In this document: piece by piece, positions 50,747 to 59,502 of the stretch
Layout of the letters: each line of letters starts with the position of its first letter
How positions within the stretch are numbered: the stretch's first letter is position 1
Assembly: GCA_963766765.1 (NCBI GenBank)
Contig: CAVYBR010000004.1
Coordinates: 1 to 64,000 of the forward strand
DNA length: 64,000 bases
Direction of reading: 5' to 3'
From: JACCQS01 sp963766765
Lineage (GTDB): Bacteria > Actinomycetota > Actinomycetes > Mycobacteriales > Geodermatophilaceae
The notes under the pieces: generated by a model
What the model saw: the letters and a program-made list of their open reading frames with translations, nothing else
Databases searched by the model: none
Told to the model about the DNA's origin: nothing
Program-made: the position numbers and the translations under genes

Positions 50747-52539
50747 TCAGGACTTCTTCGCCGGCTCGGCCGAGTCCTCGTCGGCTGCCGGATCCTGCTC
50801 GGACTCCAGCTCCGGGTCCCCGGACGCGTCCTCCGAGGCATCCTCGTCACGTACCTCGGGTGCGTCATCGTCGCCCGGGTCCTCGACCAGCGCGTCCGCC
50901 AGGTCCTCGACCGAGTCGTCAGCACCGTCAGCGGTTCCCACGTCCGAAGCATCGTCGGCCGCAGCCGAACTCGGCTCTTCCGTAGCATCGGCGCTCGACT
51001 CATCGGCCGAGTCGCCTTCGGCCGCGGGGGCGGCCGAGGCCTTCGGGGACGACTTTTGTTCCGGCTTCTCGCCGGCCAACTCCTTCGCCTTGGCCTCGAC
51101 GTCGTCCAAGCCACCGCAGAGGTAGAAGGCCTGCTCGGGTAAGTGGTCGTAGTCGCCCTTGACGAGCTTGTCGAAGGCCTCGACGGTCTCGCCGACAGAC
51201 AGGAACGATCCAGGCTGGCCGGTGAACTGCTCTGCGGCGTACATGTTCTGGGAGAGGAAGCGCTCGATCCGCCGCGCCCGACCGACCAGAACCTTGTCCT
51301 CTTCGGACAGTTCGTCGATGCCGAGGATCGCGATGATGTCCTGCAGTTCCTGGTAACGCTGCAGGATCCGCTTGACCTCTTGCGCCACCCGGTAGTGGTC
51401 TTCACCGACGTACTGCGCGGCAAGGATGCGTGAGGTGGACGTCAGTGGGTCCACGGCCGGGAAGATGCCCTTGGAGAACACCGCCCGGGACAGCTCGGTC
51501 GTCGCATCCAGGTGGGCGAACGTCGTCGCCGGGGCCGGGTCGGTGTAGTCGTCGGCAGGTACGTACACCGCCTGCATCGAGGTGATCGAGCGGCCCTTGG
51601 TCGAGGTGATCCGCTCCTGCAGTTCGCCCATCTCGTCGGCAAGCGTCGGCTGATATCCCACTGCAGAAGGCATCCGGCCGAGCAGGGTGGACACCTCGGA
51701 ACCGGCCTGGGTGAACCGGAAGATGTTGTCGATGAACAACAGCACGTCCAGGTTCTGCTCGTCACGGAAGTATTCCGCCATGGTCAGGGCCGACAGAGCG
51801 ACGCGCATACGCGTGCCTGGCGGCTCGTCCATCTGACCGAAGACCAGCGCGGTGTCCTGGATGACCCCGGCCTCGGTCATTTCGGTGATCAGGTCGTTGC
51901 CCTCACGGGTCCGCTCCCCGACCCCGCGAAGACCGACGTGCCACCGAAGTTCTTGGCGACGCGGCGGATCATCTCCTGGATCAGCACGGTCTTGCCCACG
52001 CCGGCACCGCCGAACAGGCCGATCTTGCCGCCGGTCACGTACGGGGTGAGTAGGTCGATCACCTTGATGCCGGTCTCCAGCATCTCGGTCTTGCCCTCGA
52101 GTTGGTCGAAGGCCGGGGGCCGACGGTGGATCGACCACTTCTCACCCTCGAACGTGAGGTCGGGGTCGTCCAGACACGCACCGAGGGTGTTGAACACGTG
52201 GCCCTTGACCTGATCGCCCACGGGCACCGAGATCGGGGATCCGGTGTCGGTCACCTCGGCTCCGCGCACCAGTCCATCAGTGGGCTGCATGGAGATCGTC
52301 CGAACGAGGTTGTCACCCAAGTGCTGGGCTACCTCGAGAGTCAGCTGCTTACGCACCGACTCGAGCGCGATGTCGGCGTGCAGCGCCTGGAACAGGGGCG
52401 GCACCGACTCGCGCGGGAACTCGACGTCGACGACCGGGCCGATGATCCGCACGACTCGGCCGGCCATGCCGGCGGTGTCCGGCTCGGACTTGGCCCGCGC
52501 CTTGGCTGCGGTCTTGGTGGGAGCAGAGCTGTTCGCCAT
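50747..52539 (-). CDS. atpD: ATP synthase F1 beta subunit with long acidic tail (one frameshift)
   Basis: Catalytic beta subunit. ATG 52539. The P-loop GGAGVGKTVLIQ is in the N-terminal frame and EGNDLITEM, DNIFRFTQAGSEVS and LSEEDK in the second frame. One G is missing from a run at 51922-51925, between SVFAG and GERTREGND, so the break is almost surely a sequencing error. After the normal end (VEAKAKELAGEK) the frame stays open for 105 more residues rich in Asp, Glu, Ala and Ser, ending SAEPAKKS. The usual length is near 480; here about 597. Codon use of the tail keeps high GC3, so it appears coding. Start abuts the atpG stop. Confidence 0.93.
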
Positions 52540-53487
52540 TTAGTCGTCGCTTCCTACAGATACGAGAGCATCGGCGCCGCCGACGATCTCACTGATCTCC
52601 TGGGTGATCTGGGCCTGTCGTGCTTGGTTGACGTCACGGGTGAGCCCGCGGATCAATTCGTCGGCGTTGTCAGTTGCTGCCTTCATGGCCCGCCGGCGGG
52701 CAGCTGATTCCGAGGCAGCTGATTCGAGCAGGGCTGCATAGATCCGGCTGGTCACGTACGTGGGCAGCAGTGCATCGAGCAGCGTCTCCGGATCGGGCTC
52801 GAACTCGTACGACGGTTGCAGCTCCGACATCTTCGTGGCGTCTTCGGCACTGACATCGACTTCCTCGACGACCAGCGGCGCGATCCGGTTGGCGGTCGGC
52901 TCCTGACGCAGCATGGAGATGAACCGCGTGTGTACGAGGTGGATCTCGTCCACCCCGAGAACATTGTCCTCGCCAGCCTCGTCGCCGACATCGTCAACTC
53001 CGGCAAGGAACGCCCTGATCAAGGTTTCGGCGACTTCGCGGGCGGCCTCGGCCGTGGGCTGCTCGGTGAAGCCACTCCACGTGTGGGCGACCGGGCGCTT
53101 GCGGAAGCTGTAGTAGCCGATCCCCTTCCGCCCGATCACGTACAGGACCGGTTCCTTGCCTTCGCTGCGGAGCAACTGCTGGAGTTCCTCGGCAGCCTTG
53201 ACGGCATTCGAGGTGTAACCACCGGCCAGACCTCGGTCACTGGTGACGACGACGACCGCCGCGCGCTTGGGGTCCTCCCGCTCAACCAACAGTGGGTGGT
53301 CCAACGACGCGGTGGCGGCAAGCGAGGACAACGCCCGAGTGATCTCCCGGGCGTACGGCTGGGCGGCCTGGACCCGCTGCTGCGCCTTGGCAATCCGCGT
53401 GGTGGCGATGAGCTCCATCGCGCGGGTGATCTTCTTGGTCGAGGTGACCGTCGCGATCCGCCGCCGGATCTCGCGAATCTGAGCCAT
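52540..53487 (-). CDS. atpG: ATP synthase F1 gamma subunit
   Basis: Rotor subunit, 315 residues, MAQIREIRRRIATVTSTKKITRAME at the N-terminus and the C-terminal helix AMKAATDNADELIRGLTRDVNQARQAQITQEISEIV. It is longer than the E. coli protein (287), with an acidic insert GDEAGEDNVLG around residue 170, in the region where mycobacterial gamma has an extra loop. Stop adjoins the atpD start codon. Confidence 0.96.
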   Translation of the reverse strand: MAQIREIRRRIATVTSTKKITRAMELIATTRIAKAQQRVQAAQPYAREITRALSSLAATASLDHPLLVEREDPKRAAVVVVTSDRGLAGGYTSNAVKAAEELQQLLRSEGKEPVLYVIGRKGIGYYSFRKRPVAHTWSGFTEQPTAEAAREVAETLIRAFLAGVDDVGDEAGEDNVLGVDEIHLVHTRFISMLRQEPTANRIAPLVVEEVDVSAEDATKMSELQPSYEFEPDPETLLDALLPTYVTSRIYAALLESAASESAARRRAMKAATDNADELIRGLTRDVNQARQAQITQEISEIVGGADALVSVGSDD

Positions 53488-53489
53488 GC

Positions 53490-53586
53490 CGTTACACCGC
53501 CTCGTGCGCTGCGCGCACCGCTTGCTCCGGTCCTCGCTCGCTGGCGCTCGCTGCGATCCTCACTCGCATCTCGGCGAAAATCACGC
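53490..53586. other. atpA-atpG intergenic spacer with small repeats
   Basis: A 99-nt gap, unusually long inside an atp operon. It contains short alternating CTCGCTGGCGCTCGCTG-type self-complementary stretches (about 53528-53560) that could form a hairpin on the transcript. No gene. Confidence 0.4.
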
Positions 53587-55230
53587 TCACTTCGAGGCCT
53601 TCTTGCGGACCTGGATCTTCTCCTGGCCCACCTCTTCGGCGTCCATGGCCTCGGCTTCGGCTTCCTTGCCGACCAGCGAGTGTCCGGCGGCGGTGGTGAA
53701 GCGCTTCGAGAACTCGTCCACCGCCTTGACCAGGTTCGCCTCTGTGTCGTCCTCGAACTTCTTGCTCTCCCGGATCGTGCTGAGGATCTCGTCGTGGTGG
53801 TGCCGCAGGAAGTCCAGGAATTCGGCCTCGAAGCGGCGGACGTCCTCGACCGGAACCTTGTCCACGAGCCCCGAGGTGCCGAGGTAGATCGACACGACCT
53901 GCTCCTCGACCGGGTAGGGCGAGTAGACGTCCTGCTTGAGGAGTTCGACGATGCGCGCGCCACGGTCCAAGGTCGCCCGGGAGGACGCGTCCAAATCCGA
54001 GGCGAAGGCGGAGAACGCTTCCAGTTCGCGGTATTGGGCGAGGTTGACGCGCAGCGATCCCGCGACCGTCCGGATCGCCCGGATCTGCGCGGCGCCACCG
54101 ACCCGGGAGACCGACGTACCCACGGCCATAGCCGGCCGCACGCCCTGATTGAACAGGTCGGACTGGAAGAAGCACTGTCCGTCAGTGATCGAGATGACGT
54201 TGGTCGGGATATAGGCCGCGATGTCGTTGGCCTTGGTCTCGATAATCGGGAGACCGGTCATCGAGCCGCCGCCGAGGTCATCGGAGAGCTTCGCGCAGCG
54301 CTCGAGCAGCCGGGAGTGCAGGTAGAAGACGTCACCGGGGTAGGCCTCGCGACCCGGCGGTCGGCGCAGCAGCAGGGAGATCGCCCGATAGGCCTCGGCC
54401 TGCTTGGAGAGATCGTCGAAGACGATCAGTACGTGCTTGCCCTGATACATCCAGTGCTGGCCGATGGCCGACCCGGTATAGGGCGCGAGCCACTTGAAGC
54501 CGGCCGAGTCCGATGCGGGGGCGGCGACGATCGTCGTGTACTCAAGGGCGCCGGCCTCATCCAGAGCCTCGCGGACGCCCGAGATGGTTGAGCCCTTCTG
54601 CCCGATCGCAACATAGATGCAACGAACCTGCTCGTCCGGGTCACCCGATGCCCAGGCCTGCTTCTGGTTGATGATCGTGTCGACGCAGACCGCGGTCTTG
54701 CCGGTCTTGCGGTCCCCGATGATCAGCTGGCGCTGTCCGCGGCCGATGGGGGTCATGGCATCGATGGCCTTGATCCCGGTCTGCAGTGGCTCGGAGACGC
54801 TCTGCCGGTCGATCACCGAGGCGGCCTGCAGCTCCAGGACGCGCTCCTCGTCGCTCTCGATGTCGCCGAGCCCGTCCATCGGCTGAGCCAGTGGGTTGAT
54901 CACCCGGCCGAGGAAGGCGTCACCGACGGGTACGGACAGAATCCGGCCGGTCCGGGTGACCTGCTGGCCCTCGGCCAAGCCCTGGTAGTCACCGAGGATG
55001 ACGGCGCCGATCTCGCGTACGTCGAGGTTGAGGGCGACGCCCAGGACACCGTCGCTGAACTCGAGGAGCTCGTTGGTCATCGCCGAAGGCAAGCCCTCGA
55101 CATGCGCGATGCCGTCCGCGGTGTCCACTACGGTGCCGACCTCTACGCGGGAAGCCTCCGCGGAGAATGAGGACACGTAGTTTTCGATCGCGCTCTTGAT
55201 CTCCTCTGCGGAGATCGTCAGCTCGGCCAT
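53587..55230 (-). CDS. atpA: ATP synthase F1 alpha subunit
   Basis: Non-catalytic nucleotide-binding subunit, 547 residues. P-loop GDRKTGKTAVCVD, VLIVFDDLSKQAEAYR and the SVSRVGGAAQ block (VGTSVSRVGG) are intact. The C-terminus extends past the usual end with about 35 residues (EAMDAEEVGQEKIQVRKKASK), like the actinobacterial extension reported to suppress ATP hydrolysis in mycobacteria. 101 nt separate it from atpH. Confidence 0.97.
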   Translation of the reverse strand: MAELTISAEEIKSAIENYVSSFSAEASRVEVGTVVDTADGIAHVEGLPSAMTNELLEFSDGVLGVALNLDVREIGAVILGDYQGLAEGQQVTRTGRILSVPVGDAFLGRVINPLAQPMDGLGDIESDEERVLELQAASVIDRQSVSEPLQTGIKAIDAMTPIGRGQRQLIIGDRKTGKTAVCVDTIINQKQAWASGDPDEQVRCIYVAIGQKGSTISGVREALDEAGALEYTTIVAAPASDSAGFKWLAPYTGSAIGQHWMYQGKHVLIVFDDLSKQAEAYRAISLLLRRPPGREAYPGDVFYLHSRLLERCAKLSDDLGGGSMTGLPIIETKANDIAAYIPTNVISITDGQCFFQSDLFNQGVRPAMAVGTSVSRVGGAAQIRAIRTVAGSLRVNLAQYRELEAFSAFASDLDASSRATLDRGARIVELLKQDVYSPYPVEEQVVSIYLGTSGLVDKVPVEDVRRFEAEFLDFLRHHHDEILSTIRESKKFEDDTEANLVKAVDEFSKRFTTAAGHSLVGKEAEAEAMDAEEVGQEKIQVRKKASK

Positions 55231-55331
55231 GTGAGAGTCCTGTCTGTCTGAGTGCCGGGTGTCGGATATCGGGTCAAGGTCTGCGCTTCGCGATCTCGAG
55301 AGTTCACATCAGTTTCGTCGCGGCGTTCTGC

Positions 55332-56147
55332 TCAGCGGGCCAGACGCTGCCGTGCGACCGCGAGCCGGGATTCGATGCTGCCGTCGATGATCTCGTCCCC
55401 GACGCGCACGACGAGGCCACCGATCAGTTCGGGCTCCAACGAGATGTGCAAGGAGATCTGCCGGTCATAGATCCGGGACAGTTCGTCGGTGAGCCGCCGT
55501 TCCTGCGCATCGGTCAGCGCGACCGGTGTGGCGACCAGGGCGATCGAGCGCTGCCGGCGCTGCGCGGCCAGATCGGAGAGCTCTCCGACGGTCTGCTCGG
55601 CGCGCCGCGCCTTCACACCGGTCAGGGTGGCGGTGAGGAGGTGCTCGGTGACCCGGTGCACTCGACCGCCGACCAGTGCATGCACCAAGGAAGCCCGTTG
55701 CGCGTCGGTGGCGGCTGGATCAGCCAGTGCCCGCTGCAGATCCGGACGCCCGGCGACGATGCGGCCGAAGCGAAACAGCTCGTCCTCAACGGTGTCCAGC
55801 TTGCTGTCGGCCTCCGCAGCGGTGAAGGCCGCCTGGATGGCCAGTAGCTCCAGTCCCGTGGCAAATTCTCCCGGAGCGGACCACCGCGCGCTCACGGCCG
55901 ACTCCAGAATGGCGGCAGCGCGTTGGCTGATCTTGCCACTGAACAGGGTCTTGGCGAGTTCCAGGTTGGCGTCACCGGTCGAGGTATCGGCGAGGGCGCG
56001 ACGCAGTGCCGGCTCATCCTCGAGGACACTGACGACGGAGAAGAGTTCATCGGAGAGCTTCAGCTGGACCGCTGACGAACTGCCCTTGGTCGCCTTGTCC
56101 AGTTCTGCCGCGACACTGCGTAGCGCCTCGCGGCTGGCGGCCTGCAT
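55332..56147 (-). CDS. atpH: ATP synthase F1 delta subunit
   Basis: Peripheral-stalk delta subunit, 271 residues from ATG 56147 with AGGAGGA 7 nt upstream; the length is normal for actinobacteria. It begins MQAASREALRSVAAELDKA and ends LIGGLVVRVGDEIIDGSIESRLAVARQRL, the typical C-terminal motif. The gene normally preceding it (atpF) is absent: the wecA-like stop is only 74 nt upstream. Confidence 0.94.
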   Translation of the reverse strand: MQAASREALRSVAAELDKATKGSSSAVQLKLSDELFSVVSVLEDEPALRRALADTSTGDANLELAKTLFSGKISQRAAAILESAVSARWSAPGEFATGLELLAIQAAFTAAEADSKLDTVEDELFRFGRIVAGRPDLQRALADPAATDAQRASLVHALVGGRVHRVTEHLLTATLTGVKARRAEQTVGELSDLAAQRRQRSIALVATPVALTDAQERRLTDELSRIYDRQISLHISLEPELIGGLVVRVGDEIIDGSIESRLAVARQRLAR

Positions 56148-56221
56148 GCGGGTTCCTCCTGATGGGTTCACGTGAGGAGCAGCACCGGCGTCGGGGTCAT
56201 GTACATGAGCGCCCGACTGTA
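56148..56221. other. wecA-atpH junction where atpI/B/E/F are expected
   Basis: In most actinobacteria atpI, atpB, atpE and atpF (about 2-2.5 kb) lie here. Only 74 nt of spacer with the atpH RBS remain, plus a possible 12-codon leader reading MYMTPTPVLLLT. Either a deletion or misassembly, or the Fo genes are elsewhere. Confidence 0.6.
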
Positions 56222-57370
56222 TCAATCCCGCGGAGTCGCGGTCCGGGCTGGGCCGACCCGTCTCCATGTGCCATTCCGGATCTTGGGCAGCTGGGATAGC
56301 ACGATCGCAACGACGGCCAGAACGGCCATTCCGAGCAGCACCGGAATCGTCTGCTGCGTGATCGCGATGGCCACCGTGCCGAAGGCGAGGAGCGCCGACC
56401 AGAGGTACATGGTCAACACCGCCCGCCGTTGGGAGTGTCCGATCTCCAACAACCGGTGATGCAAGTGCTGCTTGTCAGGGGCGAACGGTGATCGGCGGGC
56501 CCGGGTCCGGCGCAGGACAGCTAGGACCAGGTCGACCAGCGGAATGGCGAGGACCGCGAGTGGGATCAGCAAGGGCAGGGTCAGGGGTAGGACGCCGCTG
56601 AGCGAGGAGAGCGTCTGCGGGTCCGTCTTGCCCGCTGCCGAGACCGCGGCGGCCGAGAGCATCAGGCCGATCAGCATCGAGCCGGTATCGCCCAGGAAAA
56701 TCCTGGCCGGGAAGAAGTTGTGCGGCAGGAACCCGAGGCAGGCACCTGCGAGCAACGCGGTCGTCAGGGTCGGGGCGGACGCGACGTCATTGAACCCGGT
56801 CCTGGCGAGGTAGTACGAGTACGCGAAGAACGCCAGCGCGGCGATACCGGCAACACCCACCAGCAGGCCGTCGAGACCGTCGACCATGTTCATGGCGTTG
56901 ATCGCCAGCACGGTCAGCAGGATCGTCAGCGGTACGCCGACATCGGATCCCAGGGACACGGTGCCGATGCCACCGAACGGGACGTAGACGTATTGCAGCT
57001 GCACACCGAGCAGGACCATCACCCCGGCGCAGGCGATCTGACCGACGAACTTCGTCAGGGGGTCCAGATCGAACCGGTCGTCCACCGCACCGAGCAGGCA
57101 GATGAGTCCTCCGGCCGCGAGAACAGCCGTGGTCTCGGAGCTGTAGTCAAAGGTGCGCTGCAGCGCCGGCAGCTGGTGGGCAACCAGCATGCCCGCGGCA
57201 ACGCCGGCGTACATGCCGAACCCGCCCCAGCGAGGGGTCGGGATGGCGTGGACATCACGGTCGCGGACCTGGGTCATCGCGCGGAAGTGCCGAGCGAGCG
57301 TACGGATGACCGAGGTCGCGAAGAAGGTGATGATCGCGGCGGTCAGCAGAACGACCGAATACTCACGCAC
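56222..57370 (-). CDS. undecaprenyl-phosphate GlcNAc-1-phosphate transferase (WecA/TagO-like)
   Basis: MraY/WecA-superfamily membrane transferase, 382 residues, about 11 helices. Motifs: HAIPTPRWGGFGMYAG, LLGAVDDRFDL (Mg-binding DD), NAMNMVDGLDGL, FLGDTGSMLIG, and the cytoplasmic DKQHLHHRLLEIGHS, which marks the WecA branch by its His motif. It starts arabinogalactan-type or other cell-wall polymer linkers on decaprenyl/undecaprenyl phosphate. Located between glyA and the atp genes as in related genomes. Confidence 0.93.
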   Translation of the reverse strand: MREYSVVLLTAAIITFFATSVIRTLARHFRAMTQVRDRDVHAIPTPRWGGFGMYAGVAAGMLVAHQLPALQRTFDYSSETTAVLAAGGLICLLGAVDDRFDLDPLTKFVGQIACAGVMVLLGVQLQYVYVPFGGIGTVSLGSDVGVPLTILLTVLAINAMNMVDGLDGLLVGVAGIAALAFFAYSYYLARTGFNDVASAPTLTTALLAGACLGFLPHNFFPARIFLGDTGSMLIGLMLSAAAVSAAGKTDPQTLSSLSGVLPLTLPLLIPLAVLAIPLVDLVLAVLRRTRARRSPFAPDKQHLHHRLLEIGHSQRRAVLTMYLWSALLAFGTVAIAITQQTIPVLLGMAVLAVVAIVLSQLPKIRNGTWRRVGPARTATPRD

Positions 57371-57399
57371 CGCTGGTCACCGACCGGAGCACGGTGGTG

Positions 57400-58669
57400 T
57401 CAGGACGCGGGCTCGGGATAGGCCGGGTGGGCATTGACCAACTCCGCCACCTCCGCCGCGACCGACGCCACGTCGTCTCCGGTCGTGTCCCGGATCGCCC
57501 GGCCGATCAGGCGCGCGATCCGGGCCATCTCGTCGGGCCCCATGCCCTGCGTCGTCACCGACGGCGAGCCCACCCGGACTCCGGAGGCGACGCTCGGTGG
57601 CTGCGGGTCGTACGGGATCGCATTCTTGTTCAGGACGATTCCGGCGGCATCACAGCGGGACTCGGCTTCGGCACCGGTCACCCCGACCTCGGACACGTCC
57701 AGCAGCGCGAGATGGGTGTCGGTGCCGCCGGTGACGGCACGCAGTCCCTCGTCCTCCAGGCCCTTGGTCAGCGCCTGTGCGTTGACGATCACCTGGCGGG
57801 CGTAGGCCTGGTATTCCGGGGTCATGCACTCCTTGAGGTTGACCGCCTTGGCGGCCACCGCGTGCATGAGCGGCCCGCCCTGCATCATCGGGAAGACCGC
57901 CTTGTCGATCGCCTTGGCGTGCTCGGCCTTGCACACGATCGCGCCGCCCCGCGGGCCACGCAGCACCTTGTGCGTGGTGAATGTGACGACGTCGGCGTGC
58001 GGCACGGGGCTGGGGATCGCCTTGCCCGCGACCAGCCCGATGAAATGCGCGGCGTCGACGATCAAAATCGCGCCGACCTCGTCCGCGATCTCCCGGAAGA
58101 GGGCGAAGTCGATCGTGCGTGGGATCGCGGAGCCGCCGCACACGATCAACTTCGGGTCGGTGTTCGCGGGCGAGGTCGCGGACCTCGTCGTAGTCGATGT
58201 GTTCGGTCTCCTTGCGTACGCCGTAGTGCTTGGCGTGGAACCACTTGCCGGAGAACGAGACCTTGGTGCCGTGGGTGAGATGACCGCCGTGCGGTAGGGC
58301 CATGCCCAGCAGGGTGTCGCCCGGCGACATGAACGCGCCGTAGGCGGCCAGGTTGGCATTGGCTCCGGAGTGCGGCTGGAGGTTGGCATGGTCGGCGCCG
58401 AAGAGTTCCTTCGCCCGGGCGATGCCGATCTCCTCGGCTTTGTCCACCTCGGCGCAGCCGCCGTAGTAGCGCCGACCCGGATACCCCTCGGCGTACTTGT
58501 TGGACAGGGTCGACCCGAGCGCGGCCAGCACGGCGGGGCTGGTGAAGTTCTCGCTGGCGATCAACTGCAGTCCGCTGCGCAGCCGGTCGAGCTCCCCGAG
58601 GACGACATCGGCGATTTCCGGGTCGCGATCCCGTAGGGCGTTGAAATCGGGACCCCAATAGGTGGTCAT
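57400..58669 (-). CDS. glyA: serine hydroxymethyltransferase (one frameshift)
   Basis: PLP enzyme converting serine and THF to glycine and methylene-THF. ATG 58669 overlaps the tsaC-like stop (ATGA). IASENFTSPAVLAALGS, NKYAEGYPGRRYYGG and ANLQPHSGANANLAAY are in the first frame. After DLAREHRP one extra base (ggg run at 58154-58156) shifts the frame; KLIVCGGSAIPRTIDF, VDAAHFIGLVAG and the PLP-lysine block VTFTTHKVLRGPRGG follow in the second. Total about 422 residues, normal. The indel is probably an error in an otherwise intact gene. Confidence 0.93.
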
Positions 58670-59382
58670 GGTTGGTCGTGCTCCTCGTGACTCGGCTGTG
58701 CTGGGACCGGCTCAGGCTCCGGGGTAATGGGTTCGGCTGCAACCGTACGGAGGGACGGGACGAGATAGTGCAACCGACTCTCCGGAACTGCACCCACGCG
58801 AAGCACCCGAGGCGGCTCGGCGGTGCAGTCGACAATGGTGCTGGGTTCACCATCCGGCCGCGGGCCGTCATCCAGCACCACCGCCACGTGGTCGCCGAGC
58901 TGCTCGATCGCCTCCGCGGCCGTACGCGCCGGTGGATGGCCGGAGCGGTTTGCGCTGGAGACGCCCAACGGGCCGGTTTCGCGCAGCAGGTCGCGGGTCA
59001 GGTCGTCATTGGGTACCCGTACGCCCACCGTCCCCTGTGCGTCCCCGAGGTCCCAGGCCAGCGTCGGCGGGTGTTCGACGATCACGGTCAGCCCGCCCGG
59101 CCAGCACGCCCGGGTGAGCAGCCGCGCCGCCGAGCTCAGGTTGATCGAGACTCCCTCGAGGGTGTCGGTGTCGGCGATGAGCACCGGGACCGGCATCGCT
59201 CGCCCGCGCCCCTTGGCGGCCAGCAGTCCGGTGATCGCACGCGGAGTGAACGCGTCTGCAGCGACTCCGTAGACCGTGTCAGTCGGCAGGATGACCAACT
59301 GGCCGGCCCGGATCGCCGTGGCGGCCGCGTCGAGGCCATCACGACGCTGGGTCTCGTCGGAACAGTCGAACCGCTGGATCAT
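58666..59382 (-). CDS. L-threonylcarbamoyladenylate synthase (Sua5/YrdC)
   Basis: Makes the TC-AMP donor for tRNA t6A. 238 residues from ATG 59382; upstream codons in the frame are not used. Motifs: ILPTDTVYGVAADAF, AAKGRGRAMPVPVLI (KxR), PGGLTVIVEHP, VGVRVPND and GVSSANRSGHPP. A Pro/Glu-rich C-terminal tail of about 25 residues extends past the domain. Stop coupled to glyA. In related genomes prmC lies just upstream; here a Nudix-like membrane protein gene does. Confidence 0.93.
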   Translation of the reverse strand: MIQRFDCSDETQRRDGLDAAATAIRAGQLVILPTDTVYGVAADAFTPRAITGLLAAKGRGRAMPVPVLIADTDTLEGVSINLSSAARLLTRACWPGGLTVIVEHPPTLAWDLGDAQGTVGVRVPNDDLTRDLLRETGPLGVSSANRSGHPPARTAAEAIEQLGDHVAVVLDDGPRPDGEPSTIVDCTAEPPRVLRVGAVPESRLHYLVPSLRTVAAEPITPEPEPVPAQPSHEEHDQP

Positions 59383-59502
59383 GCAGCCATCATCCCGCCT
59401 GCGGTTGGCCCTGATCGGGTCGCGCGGCACTCACCCCGGCCCGCGCCTTGTCGGATGGGCTGACCGTGCCGATCCGATGTCGGAATTCGCTGATGTCGGG
59501 CG

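Noticed and set aside
51889..51930. Programmed frameshift in atpD
   Set aside because: The shift is one missing G in a G run, without slippery heptamer or pseudoknot, and the window has many similar indels.
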